Shown piece by piece: positions 50,562 to 60,020 of a stretch of DNA of 64,000 nucleotides. The notes under the pieces are model-generated. The model worked only from the letters and a program-made list of their open reading frames with translations. It was not told the origin of the DNA and did not search any database. Position 1 is the first letter of the stretch. Every line of letters begins with the position of its first letter. The DNA is from Eubacteriaceae bacterium. GTDB taxonomy: Bacteria; Bacillota; Clostridia; Peptostreptococcales; Anaerovoracaceae. Location: assembly GCA_902362805.1 (NCBI GenBank), contig CABIXY010000001.1, forward strand, positions 372,001 through 436,000, given 5' to 3'. The position numbers and the translations under genes are program-made.

Positions 50562-51449
50562 ATGCTAGAACAAGTGATATGTGAACATTTGCAGAGCAAT
50601 GAAGCCCTTGCCGCCAAACTTGCCATTTACGGCGGAAAGCCGGCGGTCTTTGACTACAGAGAACCGGCGGCGGATGATCCCGGTTGGCAGGATGGAGCGC
50701 GGTATGGCCGTATCGTATTTTCCCTGCAGATCAGAGACGATCCGACACGGAGCAGATGCGGAAATCTGGTGGTAGACGTTTTGAGCGAGAGCAATACACA
50801 GTTGTATAAAGACATGGAACCCATTGTGAGAAATAACCTCGATGGGTATTTTTTTGTCTCCGATGACAAAATCATCTCTCTTAAATGGATACACAGAAGT
50901 CCGGGTAGAGAATCAATGGCAGCCGTCTGTGAGGGTGTGACGATGTATTTTCAAGTTTACTGTTATCCGGTGAAAAGACCCTTTGCAGTCAATCCTGCAT
51001 CTCTGCTCGCCAGTTGGTGCAAAAGTTACGTTGAGAGCACGGGGCAATCAGCCTATTTTCTCGCCGCCAGTGAAACCCTTCCGCCGGTGTTTAAACCGAC
51101 AGCAGAAAAGCCGGCGTTTTATTGGCGGCTTATAAAGCTTGAACCCTGCGGCTGGATGAAGGATATGCCGGGAGCGGACTTTCGCACAGCAAGCCTGCAG
51201 GGCCACGTCATTGTGCCAGGTCAAAGCGAGGAAGAAGCTGAATTGGTGCTGCGGCTGGATCAGGCAATTGAAAAGGCGGAACGAATCATCTGTGACGATT
51301 TGTCAATGTTTGTGAGCAAAGACGACAGCGCCGATTTGACGGCAGATTCTATGAGGCAGGGCCAGTTGACAATCAAAGCGGCTTATGGAATTGCTGCGGA
51401 TAGAACGGCAAGCGAAAAACTACAAAATGTTTCTATCGAAATGAAATAA
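50562..51449 (+). CDS. First tail-operon protein, tail-terminator-like
   Basis: The protein has 295 residues. GNLVVDVLSESNTQLYKDMEPIVRNNLDGYF near 66-96 resembles the strand-helix core of tail-completion or DUF3168-type proteins ('V-D-V-x-S ... EP-I-x-x'). A second beta-rich half starts near 155 (RLIKLEPCGWMKDMPG). GGAGG precedes the ATG. Position before the sheath suits a tail terminator. Confidence 0.5.
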   Translation: MLEQVICEHLQSNEALAAKLAIYGGKPAVFDYREPAADDPGWQDGARYGRIVFSLQIRDDPTRSRCGNLVVDVLSESNTQLYKDMEPIVRNNLDGYFFVSDDKIISLKWIHRSPGRESMAAVCEGVTMYFQVYCYPVKRPFAVNPASLLASWCKSYVESTGQSAYFLAASETLPPVFKPTAEKPAFYWRLIKLEPCGWMKDMPGADFRTASLQGHVIVPGQSEEEAELVLRLDQAIEKAERIICDDLSMFVSKDDSADLTADSMRQGQLTIKAAYGIAADRTASEKLQNVSIEMK

Positions 51450-51462
51450 ACAGGAGGAAATG

Positions 51463-51660
51463 ATGACCACAAAAAAAGAGAAGAAAGGGCAGGCGGCGTC
51501 AGTCTATACTGTCAGCCAGCTTGCGGCAGCGTCAGACAAATTGTTTGGCACTAGCAAAATCATTGTCAAAGCGGCTCTCAAAACATCTGAAAAGAAAACC
51601 TTTACAGAAGATGAGGCTGTAAAAATAGTAAATGCTTTTAGAAAAAAGGAGGTAAAGTAA
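51463..51660 (+). CDS. Small phage tail-operon protein
   Basis: The protein has 65 residues from ATG 51463 (AGGAGG five bases before). SVYTVSQLAAASDKLFGTSKIIVKAAL and KTFTEDEAVKIVNAFRKKEVK form a two-part HTH-like helix set common in the gene just before the sheath of PBSX-type tails. Confidence 0.65.
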   Translation: MTTKKEKKGQAASVYTVSQLAAASDKLFGTSKIIVKAALKTSEKKTFTEDEAVKIVNAFRKKEVK

Positions 51661-53046
51661 ATGGCACAAATTTTTAAAGAGGGAGAAATGAAGGTAAGAC
51701 CTGACGTCTATTACCGCTACTCCAACAAAGGAAAGAACGACAATGTGGGCGCAGTAGATGGAATCAACGCCCTGGTCATGCAGGCAGCCTGGGGTCCAAT
51801 CGGCGAAGTAAAAGCTTTTGTCAAAGCAGCCGATGTCAAAGAGGCTTACGGAGACTGCGACGGAACAAAGATGGCGGAAGCTATGTTTGAAGAAGGTGCA
51901 AGCACTATTTATATCTATAGGACAGGCGGCACCGGCGGGGCGAAAGCCAGACTCACTCAAGATGAAAATGTGGTGATGACTGCCAAGTACGAAGGGGATT
52001 TCCCAATCAAAGTGAAGGTGCAGAAAATGCCGGGGGATGAGGTCAAGCAGTGCTTTGTGCTTATCGACGACGTAGTGAAGGAGACCTTTGTTTTTGACGC
52101 AGTTGGCGACGGAGAAGCATCTGCCTTAGCTGACGCATTGCAGGGCAGCGCTTATATTACCATGGAGGGCGGAAAAACCGGCGCAGTAGCGGAGTTTGAA
52201 CAAGTCTTAACTGGCGGCAGCGATCCGGCTGTCACAGGAGACGGATATGTGGAAGGCTTCTACGCGCTGGAACCGTACTATTACAATGTCATCTGTTGTG
52301 ACACTGTAGCTGAGGGAGTACAGAATCTGCTCCACGAATATATCGACGAGGCTGTCAAAGTGGGAAAATTCCCAATTGGCGTTGTCGGGGCAGACACGAC
52401 CGCGGCTTTCAACGAGAGAAAAACCAAGTCTGCCGGTTTCAATGATGAACAGATCGCCTTTATTGGAAACGCTTATGCGGATCCAGACGGAAATTCCGTA
52501 CCGTCAGTCATGGCGGTCGCTCGTCTGGCAGGTGCTATCGCGGCGACACCGTCTAACAAGAGCATCGTACATAGAGCCATCAAAGGAGCCGTTGATGTAC
52601 CAGAGAAATTTACAAATGCGCAGTATGAAGAGGCAATCCTGGCAGGTATGATTTTGTTCTCTAAGAGTTCTGACGGACAGATTTGGTTTGACTCTGGCGT
52701 GACAACATTGGTAGCACCAGATGAAAACCAGGATGCAGGCTGGAAGAAATTGAAGAGAACCAAGGTGAGAAATGAACTGATGCACAGACTGGACGTCATC
52801 ATGGAGAGACTGGTCGGCAAGGTCAACTGCGACGACAACGGCATTGCAGATGTTCTGCAGGCCGGTATGGGGCTGCTGAAGGACATGGCCAGAGAGAAGA
52901 AAATTCTGGATGGAGCGACTTTTACATTGGATGCGGAAAATCCTAAGACCAGTGACAGCGCTTGGTTTGTCGTAGAGGCGGACGATATCGACAGCCTGGA
53001 AAAAATATATCTGCACTATAGATTCAGCAACATGCCGACGGCATAA
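51661..53046 (+). CDS. xkdK: Contractile tail sheath protein, XkdK-like
   Basis: The protein has 461 residues. Start directly at the preceding stop with AAAAGGAGG. N-terminal MKVRPDVYYRYSNKG and central GAGGIATP-like repeats (VARLAGAIAATPSNKS near 282, LAGMILFSKSSDGQIW near 329) fit sheath proteins of PBSX-type phages. C-terminal LEKIYLHYRF strand hooks sheath subunits. Its presence defines a contractile (myovirus-like) tail. Confidence 0.9.
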   Translation: MAQIFKEGEMKVRPDVYYRYSNKGKNDNVGAVDGINALVMQAAWGPIGEVKAFVKAADVKEAYGDCDGTKMAEAMFEEGASTIYIYRTGGTGGAKARLTQDENVVMTAKYEGDFPIKVKVQKMPGDEVKQCFVLIDDVVKETFVFDAVGDGEASALADALQGSAYITMEGGKTGAVAEFEQVLTGGSDPAVTGDGYVEGFYALEPYYYNVICCDTVAEGVQNLLHEYIDEAVKVGKFPIGVVGADTTAAFNERKTKSAGFNDEQIAFIGNAYADPDGNSVPSVMAVARLAGAIAATPSNKSIVHRAIKGAVDVPEKFTNAQYEEAILAGMILFSKSSDGQIWFDSGVTTLVAPDENQDAGWKKLKRTKVRNELMHRLDVIMERLVGKVNCDDNGIADVLQAGMGLLKDMAREKKILDGATFTLDAENPKTSDSAWFVVEADDIDSLEKIYLHYRFSNMPTA

Positions 53047-53066
53047 TAGATAGGAGGAAAGAAAAT

Positions 53067-53528
53067 ATGTTAGATCAAAAAACATTAGTAAAAAACATTA
53101 TGACAGGAAAGGATGGAAAGCTGCTCATCGTCATTGATAACGAATCAGAGGAGCTGCTGGAAATCGACACCTATTCTATCAAAGGCAACTACACCAATCT
53201 GGACTATCAGCCGGTAGGTTCCTACCAGAAGTTTGGCGTGCCTTCCGATGTGTCCTACACATTGACATTTACAGAAGCCGTCGTCAGAGACGACGTCATC
53301 ATGGCACCCCTGCTGGAAGCAGCGGCAGCTGGAAAAAACATCAGTTTCAGCTTTAGAGCGACAGCGCAAAGACCTGACGGCACACCGCAGACCCTTGCCC
53401 TGGACGACTGTATTCCAGACGGCGAGTTTGACCTGATGACCTTGACTCCAGGAGAAGTGATCAAGAGAAATCACTCGTACAGAGTCAACTCTGCGCCGAC
53501 CTGGCTGGACAAATTGGCGGGATTTTAA
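53067..53528 (+). CDS. xkdM: Tail tube protein, XkdM-like
   Basis: The protein has 153 residues of beta structure: ESEELLEIDTYSIKGNY, PVGSYQKFGVPSDVSYTLTFTEAVVRDD near 50-77. Family length and position between sheath and chaperone fit. A perfect 10-bp hairpin (53543-53568) follows, perhaps reducing expression of the downstream genes relative to the abundant tube. Confidence 0.88.
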   Translation: MLDQKTLVKNIMTGKDGKLLIVIDNESEELLEIDTYSIKGNYTNLDYQPVGSYQKFGVPSDVSYTLTFTEAVVRDDVIMAPLLEAAAAGKNISFSFRATAQRPDGTPQTLALDDCIPDGEFDLMTLTPGEVIKRNHSYRVNSAPTWLDKLAGF

Positions 53529-53542
53529 GGATATGACAATGT

Positions 53543-53573
53543 GAGAGAGGGGAGCAATCCCCTCTCTCCTTTC
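53543..53573 (+). terminator. Hairpin behind the tube gene, possible partial terminator
   Basis: GAGAGAGGGG/CCCCTCTCTC perfect stem, loop AGCAAT, followed by CTTTCT only. Probably attenuates rather than stops transcription. Confidence 0.55.
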
Positions 53574-53599
53574 TATAACAGAGAAAAAGGAGAGAAAAA

Positions 53600-54366
53600 A
53601 TGGAAAACAATACAAATGAAGTAACGAGAGCAGAATTTATCACCCCGATGAATGAACCGAACATGCCGGCAAAGGTGGCGGCAAAGATTGAAAAAGAGGA
53701 CGAGTATGACCTGGTATCCTCTTTGCTGGCGGCGGCAGAATACCAGCAGACGCCTGACATGACGAAAGAAGTGGAGATCCGCAGAAACGGCCGACTCTAT
53801 TTTACCGTTCACGTACACCCGGTTTCAGAGGACGATATTTCCCTCGCCCGGAAAAAGGCATCAAAGTATTACGAGAACCCCCAGGGCAAGAAGCTGCCGC
53901 GGGTCAGAGGGGAACTGGATTCCAATCTGTTCAATTCCTGGATCATCTACCTTGCCACGGCGGAAGAAGATCGCGAGAAAATCTGGGGTAACAGTGCCAT
54001 CATGAAAAAATTCAACCTGCTGAAGCCGGTGGAATCCATCAACTATCTTCTGATTGCAGGAGAGAAATCCCAGCTGATCGACTTGATCTTTGATATCAGC
54101 AAACTCAGCGATGAAGAAGATGATGAGGAAGCGGAGGCAGAGGACTACGCAAAAAACTAATCAGGATAAGCAGTGTGGCCCAGTGGCTGCATTTCGCTTA
54201 TCAGAATCATAACAAGGAGCCAGGTGTGCTTCTGGGACTGAGGACAGGAAGTGACCCAGTCACACCTGGTGAAAGATCTTTCATGATGGCATCGGATCTG
54301 CTGGCCATAGAAGACGGATTTGTTCCCGTCAAAGTGAGTCACTTTGCTGGGAAGGAAGAAGAATAA
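53600..54366 (+). CDS. xkdN: Tail assembly chaperone with programmed -1 frameshift, XkdN-like
   Basis: The frame-0 product (53600-54160) has 186 residues and ends in an acidic tail. Its last codons are GCA AAA AAC TAA, containing the canonical slippery heptamer A-AAA-AAC at 54151-54157 in the right phase. A -1 slip continues through CTA ATC AGG without a stop to 54366, adding a segment (VAQWLHFAYQNHNKEPG ... DLLAIEDGFVPVKVSHFAG). This is the G/GT-type frameshift seen in long-tailed phages, which makes two chaperone forms for tape-measure loading. Confidence 0.85.
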
Positions 54367-54378
54367 GCCAGTTTCAGC

Positions 54379-54407
54379 TTGTCAGCCAGGGCAGATGCGG
54401 ATATAAT
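54379..54407 (+). promoter_or_regulatory. Promoter of SHOCT-protein gene, copy 1
   Basis: TTGTCA, 17-nt spacer, perfect TATAAT, inside the tail operon. Independent of the late element, so the gene behind it can be expressed while the tail genes are silent. Confidence 0.65.
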
Positions 54408-54437
54408 TGAGGTATAGTGAAGTTTGGAGGTATGGCG

Positions 54438-55214
54438 ATGAAACTGATGAAGACAGCGGAAGAGATGATACAATTCTGCGTCGATAACAATACGGGCGTT
54501 TATTCTTTTAAAGATCTCAAGCATTTCAAGGTGATAGAGGACTGCCTGCGGACAGAAGAATATGCACTTCTCTGCTTCGAGGGGTCACAGATGGTGGACC
54601 GGGCGTTCCATTCGACAAAGGATCGAAGATATTGTCTTGCATTGACGAACATAAGACTGATTATGGGGCAGAGGAGCGGAATGGGTGACGATTTGCAGTT
54701 TATTTGGTACAAAGATTTGAACGGCATGGAACTGACAAAAAATTCTATAATGGTCGATGCGGCGAAAAACTGGCCGTGCATACAAATTATAACCGAGGGT
54801 GTGCCATATCTGCAGGAAGAGATATCTGACATTATGGAAGAAATCAAACAGAAGAAGGCAACAGCAAAGGCGACAAAGGGGAGTAGCTCTGCGGACGAAA
54901 TCCGGAAATTCAAAAACCTTCTTGATGACGGGAGTATCACGGAAGAAGAGTTTCAGCGGAAGAAGGAACAGCTGCTGGATGGGGGTGACACCCTGGAACA
55001 GCAAGAATCCGGTTCTGAAATTGTCATTGACATCAATCCTGCCGATTACAGGCCTGTCGGTGGTTATGGAGCGGTGTGTGAAAGGGAGGCTGAAATGAAT
55101 GAAGGCGAAAAAGAAGTCAGTGATAATCGATGGAAAGTCATTCTGTATCCGTTTTGTATCGTAGGAGGGATAATAAGTATACTGGGATTTTTAGTGGCCG
55201 CTGGAGCAATTTAA
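54438..55214 (+). CDS. SHOCT-domain membrane-tail protein, copy 1 (moron)
   Basis: The protein has 258 residues from ATG 54438, six bases after GGAGGT. About 10-140 is a PH-like domain (GVYSFKDLKHFKVIED, LALTNIRLIMGQRSG). A SHOCT motif follows (SADEIRKFKNLLDDGSITEEEFQRKKEQLL; landmarks IRKFKNLLDDG and ITEEEFQRKK near 165-190), and a C-terminal membrane helix lies near 235-255. Flanked by its own promoter and terminator, so it is a moron gene within the tail operon. Closely related to 55477. Possibly protects the producing cell. Confidence 0.75.
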   Translation: MKLMKTAEEMIQFCVDNNTGVYSFKDLKHFKVIEDCLRTEEYALLCFEGSQMVDRAFHSTKDRRYCLALTNIRLIMGQRSGMGDDLQFIWYKDLNGMELTKNSIMVDAAKNWPCIQIITEGVPYLQEEISDIMEEIKQKKATAKATKGSSSADEIRKFKNLLDDGSITEEEFQRKKEQLLDGGDTLEQQESGSEIVIDINPADYRPVGGYGAVCEREAEMNEGEKEVSDNRWKVILYPFCIVGGIISILGFLVAAGAI

Positions 55215-55231
55215 CATAAAAGATTTAATCG

Positions 55232-55256
55232 GCACTTCCTACTGGGAGTGCTTTTA
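55232..55256 (+). terminator. Terminator behind SHOCT copy 1
   Basis: GCACTTCC-TACT-GGGAGTGC followed by TTTT. Confidence 0.75.
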
Positions 55257-55297
55257 AAATACAAAAAATGAAAGGTTGATTATATGAGGAGGTTCAA

Positions 55298-55480
55298 ATG
55301 ATGAATAATGTTGTTGTGATTCAGGCTGATAACCGAGGATTTGATAAGACGAAAAAACAGTTAAGTGCATTGACTGCCGAAGCAAGGAACTTGCAGAAGG
55401 CAGGTGGCTGTTTCAGCTTGCCAGCCAGGGCAGATGCGAATATAATTGAGGTAGAGCATAATTTGGAGGTAAGGCGATGA
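55298..55480 (+). pseudogene. Truncated duplicate of the tape-measure 5' end
   Basis: ATGATG at 55298 after GGAGG opens MMNNVVVIQADNRGFDKTKKQLSAL, which matches the start of the tape measure at 56358 (MNNIAIIEVDKQGLSAAKRKISDL). After about 35 codons it runs into the duplicated promoter DNA (from about 55411) and stops at 55480. It marks the junction of a tandem duplication with a period of about 1.04 kb. Confidence 0.7.
55418..55446 (+). promoter_or_regulatory. Promoter of SHOCT-protein gene, copy 2
   Basis: TTGCCA, 17-nt spacer, TATAAT, nearly identical to 54379-54407. Confidence 0.65.
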
Positions 55481-56262
55481 AACTGATGAAGACGGCAGAG
55501 GAGATGATGCAGTTCTGTGTCGAGAACAATACGGGCGTTTATTCTTTTAAAGACCTCAAGCATTTCAAGGTGATAGAGGATAGCCTGCAGACGGGAGAAT
55601 ATGCACTTCTCTGCTTCGTGGGGTCGCAGATGGTAGATCGGGCTTACAATTCGACAAAGGATCGAAGATGTTGCCTTGCATTGACGAATATAAGACTAAT
55701 TATGGGCCAGAGGAGCGGAATGGGTGACGATTTGCAGTTTATTTGGTACAAAGATTTGAACGGCATGGAACTGACAAAAAATTCTATAATGGTTGATGCG
55801 GCAAAAAACTGGCCGTGCATACAAATTATAACTGAGGGTGTGCCATATCTGCAGGAAGAGATACCTGACATTATGGAAGCAATCAAACAGAAGAAGGCAA
55901 TAGCAAAGGTGACAAAGAGGAGTAGCTCTGCGGACGAAATCCGGAAGTTCAAGGGTCTTCTTGATGACGGGATTATCACAGAAGAAGAGTTCCTAGGGAA
56001 GAAGAAACAGCTGCTGGATGGGGGTGACACCCTGGAACAGCAAGAATCCGGCTCTGAAATTGTCATTGATATTAATCCTGCTGAATACAGATCTGCCGGA
56101 GGATTTGGAGTGGTAAGTGAAAATGTGGCAGAGACGAACGTGAAAGCCGCACAGAAGGAAGAAAACGAGAAAGTATCCGGCGTGTATCTTCCTGGATGTA
56201 TATTTGGTGGTATTGTACTATTTATAGGCTTTATTGCATTTATTAATCTTATCCAATCATAG
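55477..56262 (+). CDS. SHOCT-domain membrane-tail protein, copy 2 (moron)
   Basis: A 261-residue paralogue of the protein at 54438. Nearly identical up to about residue 200 (same PH-like region and SHOCT motif, with EFLGKKKQLL in place of EFQRKKEQLL). It diverges in the last 60 residues, where the membrane helix differs (GVYLPGCIFGGIVLFIGFIAF). GGAGGT precedes the ATG. Divergence limited to the C-terminus suggests different membrane or partner specificity. Own promoter and terminator. Confidence 0.75.
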   Translation: MKLMKTAEEMMQFCVENNTGVYSFKDLKHFKVIEDSLQTGEYALLCFVGSQMVDRAYNSTKDRRCCLALTNIRLIMGQRSGMGDDLQFIWYKDLNGMELTKNSIMVDAAKNWPCIQIITEGVPYLQEEIPDIMEAIKQKKAIAKVTKRSSSADEIRKFKGLLDDGIITEEEFLGKKKQLLDGGDTLEQQESGSEIVIDINPAEYRSAGGFGVVSENVAETNVKAAQKEENEKVSGVYLPGCIFGGIVLFIGFIAFINLIQS

Positions 56263-56299
56263 AATGTTTATTTTTACAATGTAAATACGATGAAATATT

Positions 56300-56327
56300 A
56301 AGCGCTTTCAAATCAGAGGCGCTTTTA
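56300..56327 (+). terminator. Terminator behind SHOCT copy 2
   Basis: AAGCGC/GCGCTT stem with a 13-nt loop followed by TTTT. The late transcript must read through it to reach the tape measure, or be antiterminated. Confidence 0.6.
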
Positions 56328-56357
56328 TAATACAGAAAAATGAAAGGAGGATGTCTT

Positions 56358-59333
56358 ATGAATAATATTGCAATTATCGAGGTTGACAAGCAAGGTCTTA
56401 GTGCTGCGAAAAGGAAAATTAGTGATTTAACATCAGAAGTAAAAAAATTACGAAGCGAAACAAAAAAACTGCAAAAGACAAAAGTTGTGGCTCAAGTATT
56501 TCTAAATGAAGAGAAATTCAACAAATCATTTGCTAAAACTGAAAAGTTGCTAAAACAGTTGACCACATCAAAATTTGAAGTGACAGTTTTAACAAATGAT
56601 GTAAAGTTGCAAAAAGTACATTCTACAATTAAAGAATTAAGTGGAAAAAAACATATGGTTCATATTGGAATTGATACAAGTGGAGCTTTTTCCGAACTTA
56701 ACCATTTGAAGGGGCAATTGCAATCGTTAATATTAAAAAAATGGAACTTGACTATATTTAATTCTGGTACAAATAAAAAGAACATTCCATGGGGATATGC
56801 AGTCGGAACAGCAAATGCAGTTCAACCACGTATAAAACAAGAGCCCCCCGTTGATACATTGTCTGATGTTATAGGATCCACTGCTGATATTTTGACATTT
56901 TATACAGCAGCAGATCTCATATTTGACAAGATTACTGGAAAATCCAAGAAAAATGCTAGAAATGTTCACCTTATGAACAAGCTGCTAACAAAAGTAGGCT
57001 CGAGCATAACTAAAAGCGGTAAATTTGGTCTTGCAGCCGGATCGATAGGCTTAAAAGCGCTTAGTGCAGGAACGGTTGCTGGTGGACTTGCAACGGCTGC
57101 AGGAACTATTGATGGAGGCTATCATTTGTATAAAGGAATTACTGCAAATAACGACTATGACAGAAGTTATGAAACTGCTAAGGGAAGTACTATTTTAGGA
57201 AGTACCATAACAGGTGTTGCAGCTGGTTCCATCTTCGGTATTCCAGGGATTTTAGTTGGCGGCGGCATTGGTTATATCGCAGGTAAAGCAGCCAGCAGCC
57301 CCATCGCCAACGCATTCACTGGGGGAAAGGTAGGTGCAATGAAAGATGCCGCAGTATCACCAAATGCGGCAAAGCGGCTGGAGGAGTTGCGCGAGAAACA
57401 AGCTGAACTGGCAAAGTCTACACTAGATGAAAAGTTTGGTTCCATTACCTTATCTGCTGAACAGGTGGCGAAGGCAACCGAGAATTTGTTCAATCCGACG
57501 CAAACTGCCAGAATCTATAATGCAGAAGTGGCAGCATCGCAGCTAAATGAAGCTTTTGGTGCTTTGCAGCAAAGCAATAGCAATTTAAGAAAAGATATTT
57601 GGATTGCATCAACAGAAGGTCAGCTTAGCTCACAGAAAATCACTGATTTAAAAACGTCTGCGAGCACATTTGGAACAGATGCCCGAACGACATTAAAAGA
57701 AAAGCAATATGCTGACAAAGAAGCGGTTTTAGCTGTAATGGGAAATGCTGATGAGAGCGAAGGCGTTCTAAAGTCAATAGATAACCGTTACAAGAGTCAA
57801 CAGACAAAACTTAACAAAATGGAGACAAAACTAAATACCGTAATAAATAATGCTGCAGCAGACGGAAAAATAAGTGAAAAGGAACAAAGTAAAATTGACG
57901 ATGTGATGACAGAGATAGACTCTTTGATAAAAAATAATAATGGTGACGAATTTAAAGCCAGCTTGGAAAAAATGGATTTAGATATAAAAGGAGATATTAA
58001 TTGGGATTCATTTAGGGCAATTATAGAATCTGGCAAATTGAGTGCTGATCAGAAAGTGGATAGCCTGGAAACCGCATACAGCAATATTGCATCTTCTGTA
58101 ACCGACAGCGAGAAAAAAACCTTGCTTTGGGGAGAAAATGATAAAGGTGATAAGGCGGGGCTTTACTATCAAGAATCTGGTATGTATCTCGATGTGATTA
58201 ATAGCGCAACGGAAGGTTTTATGGAGCGATTTGCGGGTAATTTCGATTATTTTTCTGAATCTATTGATAAAATTATGCAAGGCGGTTTAAATGATGATGC
58301 GAGAAAGCAAATTAGCAGCTTGTATGAAGATGATGGAGCAAAAAAAGCTTTAGGAGAGCTTACGGATGGCCTAAGCGGCAGCGCTCAAGAACTTTTACAG
58401 ATTGCACAGGTGTATGAAGATGCTACTGGTGAGGTGCCTAAAAAAATTCAGGAGGCTCTGAAACAATTAGATTTCTATAATTATGTAGCGGATGATAAAG
58501 CACACGTTTGGCTGAAAGAAAATGGTGGCAAGAATGCAAATAAAGAATTCAACTTAGATGACTATATGTACATGGGACAACCCTCTCTGCAGTCAATGCC
58601 CCAGACAGTACCTCAAACAATACCGCAGGATGGTTTTGCTTATTCCTCAGGATTACCGCAGGCACCGCAGGTCACTTTGGACGGAAAGTCAATCATAGAG
58701 GGGCAGTCATCAATTACAGCAGCGGATTTCGGAATACCGCCATTTATCACTACGACGGTAGATGTGTACGTAAAAGAGAATAGGATTATCGGTGATCCGC
58801 CAAAAGGTGCCGGAGGCGTAGGCAGTACGATTGCTTCCGCAGGATATACACTTATGGAGGGGGCAAAAAAAGTTCTTAAGAAATTAAACGGTTTCCGCGG
58901 CGGCATCATTGGCGGCAACATCCCTGGTTATGCCGAAGGCGGATATGTCCAAGGCGGCGCGCAATTGATTACTGTCGCCGAGGAAGGCACGCCAGAGGCG
59001 ATCATTCCGCTAGGCAAACATCGCAGGAAACGAGCCATAGAATTGTTCGGCCAGGTAGGAAGCTACTTGCAGGCTCCGGGTTTCGCTCCGAAGGGTTTTG
59101 CTGCTGGCGGCATTGTCGGCGGTTCTATTAGCGGCGGTTTTGGCGGCGGTATGCCGACTGTCGTAGAAGTCGGCGGCGTGGAGATCAAAGTCGAAGCGAA
59201 GGACGGTCAGAATTTGGTGGAAACCATCAGAGAAAACAAAGAAGCAATCAGTGAGGAAATTGCAGGGGTATTTAATGCGGCCTTTAAGGGTCAGTTTGCA
59301 AATACACCGGCGTCAGGAGGTGCCAGCGCATGA
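56358..59333 (+). CDS. Tail tape-measure protein
   Basis: The protein has 991 residues from ATG 56358 (GAAAGGAGG upstream; ATG 56340 lies before the site). N-terminal coiled coil, Gly/Ala-rich membrane-like segments near 220-315 (LAAGSIGLKALSAGTVAGG, GIPGILVGGGIGYIAGKA), long helical middle, and a C-terminal GGxVxGG-rich stretch with TVAEEGTPEAIIPLGK near 875. The length sets tail length. Codon use is AT-rich in the middle but not at the end, suggesting a mosaic gene. Confidence 0.88.
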   Translation: MNNIAIIEVDKQGLSAAKRKISDLTSEVKKLRSETKKLQKTKVVAQVFLNEEKFNKSFAKTEKLLKQLTTSKFEVTVLTNDVKLQKVHSTIKELSGKKHMVHIGIDTSGAFSELNHLKGQLQSLILKKWNLTIFNSGTNKKNIPWGYAVGTANAVQPRIKQEPPVDTLSDVIGSTADILTFYTAADLIFDKITGKSKKNARNVHLMNKLLTKVGSSITKSGKFGLAAGSIGLKALSAGTVAGGLATAAGTIDGGYHLYKGITANNDYDRSYETAKGSTILGSTITGVAAGSIFGIPGILVGGGIGYIAGKAASSPIANAFTGGKVGAMKDAAVSPNAAKRLEELREKQAELAKSTLDEKFGSITLSAEQVAKATENLFNPTQTARIYNAEVAASQLNEAFGALQQSNSNLRKDIWIASTEGQLSSQKITDLKTSASTFGTDARTTLKEKQYADKEAVLAVMGNADESEGVLKSIDNRYKSQQTKLNKMETKLNTVINNAAADGKISEKEQSKIDDVMTEIDSLIKNNNGDEFKASLEKMDLDIKGDINWDSFRAIIESGKLSADQKVDSLETAYSNIASSVTDSEKKTLLWGENDKGDKAGLYYQESGMYLDVINSATEGFMERFAGNFDYFSESIDKIMQGGLNDDARKQISSLYEDDGAKKALGELTDGLSGSAQELLQIAQVYEDATGEVPKKIQEALKQLDFYNYVADDKAHVWLKENGGKNANKEFNLDDYMYMGQPSLQSMPQTVPQTIPQDGFAYSSGLPQAPQVTLDGKSIIEGQSSITAADFGIPPFITTTVDVYVKENRIIGDPPKGAGGVGSTIASAGYTLMEGAKKVLKKLNGFRGGIIGGNIPGYAEGGYVQGGAQLITVAEEGTPEAIIPLGKHRRKRAIELFGQVGSYLQAPGFAPKGFAAGGIVGGSISGGFGGGMPTVVEVGGVEIKVEAKDGQNLVETIRENKEAISEEIAGVFNAAFKGQFANTPASGGASA

Positions 59334-60007
59334 GAATCATAGCAAAGGAATTTAATAACCCATCCAATAGGCTGGAATTTTCCTGGCTGCCGACAGAAAT
59401 CAAGGACAACGGGGGCAACGTCATGTTTGCCAGCTACAACCTATTGGACCGCGGGGAATTTGTCAGACCCTCTGGCAACGACTTGCGTAAGATTTCCTGG
59501 GAAGGTCGATTCCCAGGCGAGGCCAGGAGAGAAGAACCCTATCTGGCCGGTGATTGGGAAGTGCCCGAAGACTGCGATGATCTGTTGCGGCAGTGGGCGA
59601 GCAAACGCAAAAAAGTAAAACTGACCATTGAAAATACCAACATTAACGAGTTTACATGCTATATCAACAACTACTCGTCCACCTATACAGGCGGATTTGG
59701 CGATATAGAGTATTCTATTGAGTGGATCGCCTATAAATCCTTGAGCGTCAATGTCACGAAAAGACCTAAAACAGTCAAGAAGCAGACAAAGCGAGCAAAG
59801 AAAGACTATAAGACCCATGTCGTCGTAAGTGGAGATAACCTCTGGGATCTTGCAGTAAAATATCTGGGCAAAGGCAGTCGTTGGCGGGAAATATACGCAA
59901 AAAATGATAAAATCATTGAAAAGGTGGCAAGGGCTCATGGCTTCAAATCCTCTGACAACGGACACTGGATCTGGCCGAAGACGATATTGAAGCTGCCGAA
60001 AAAATAA
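59330..60007 (+). CDS. xkdP: LysM-containing tail hub protein, XkdP-like
   Basis: The protein has 225 residues. A beta N-terminal part (NRLEFSWLPTEIKDNGG) is followed by a C-terminal LysM domain (HVVVSGDNLWDLAVKYLGKGSRWREIYAKND; landmarks VSGDNLWDLA and IYAKND near 165). LysM contacts peptidoglycan. It overlaps the tape measure stop by 4 nt. Confidence 0.88.
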   Translation: MRIIAKEFNNPSNRLEFSWLPTEIKDNGGNVMFASYNLLDRGEFVRPSGNDLRKISWEGRFPGEARREEPYLAGDWEVPEDCDDLLRQWASKRKKVKLTIENTNINEFTCYINNYSSTYTGGFGDIEYSIEWIAYKSLSVNVTKRPKTVKKQTKRAKKDYKTHVVVSGDNLWDLAVKYLGKGSRWREIYAKNDKIIEKVARAHGFKSSDNGHWIWPKTILKLPKK

Positions 60008-60020
60008 GGGAGGAAAGGAT

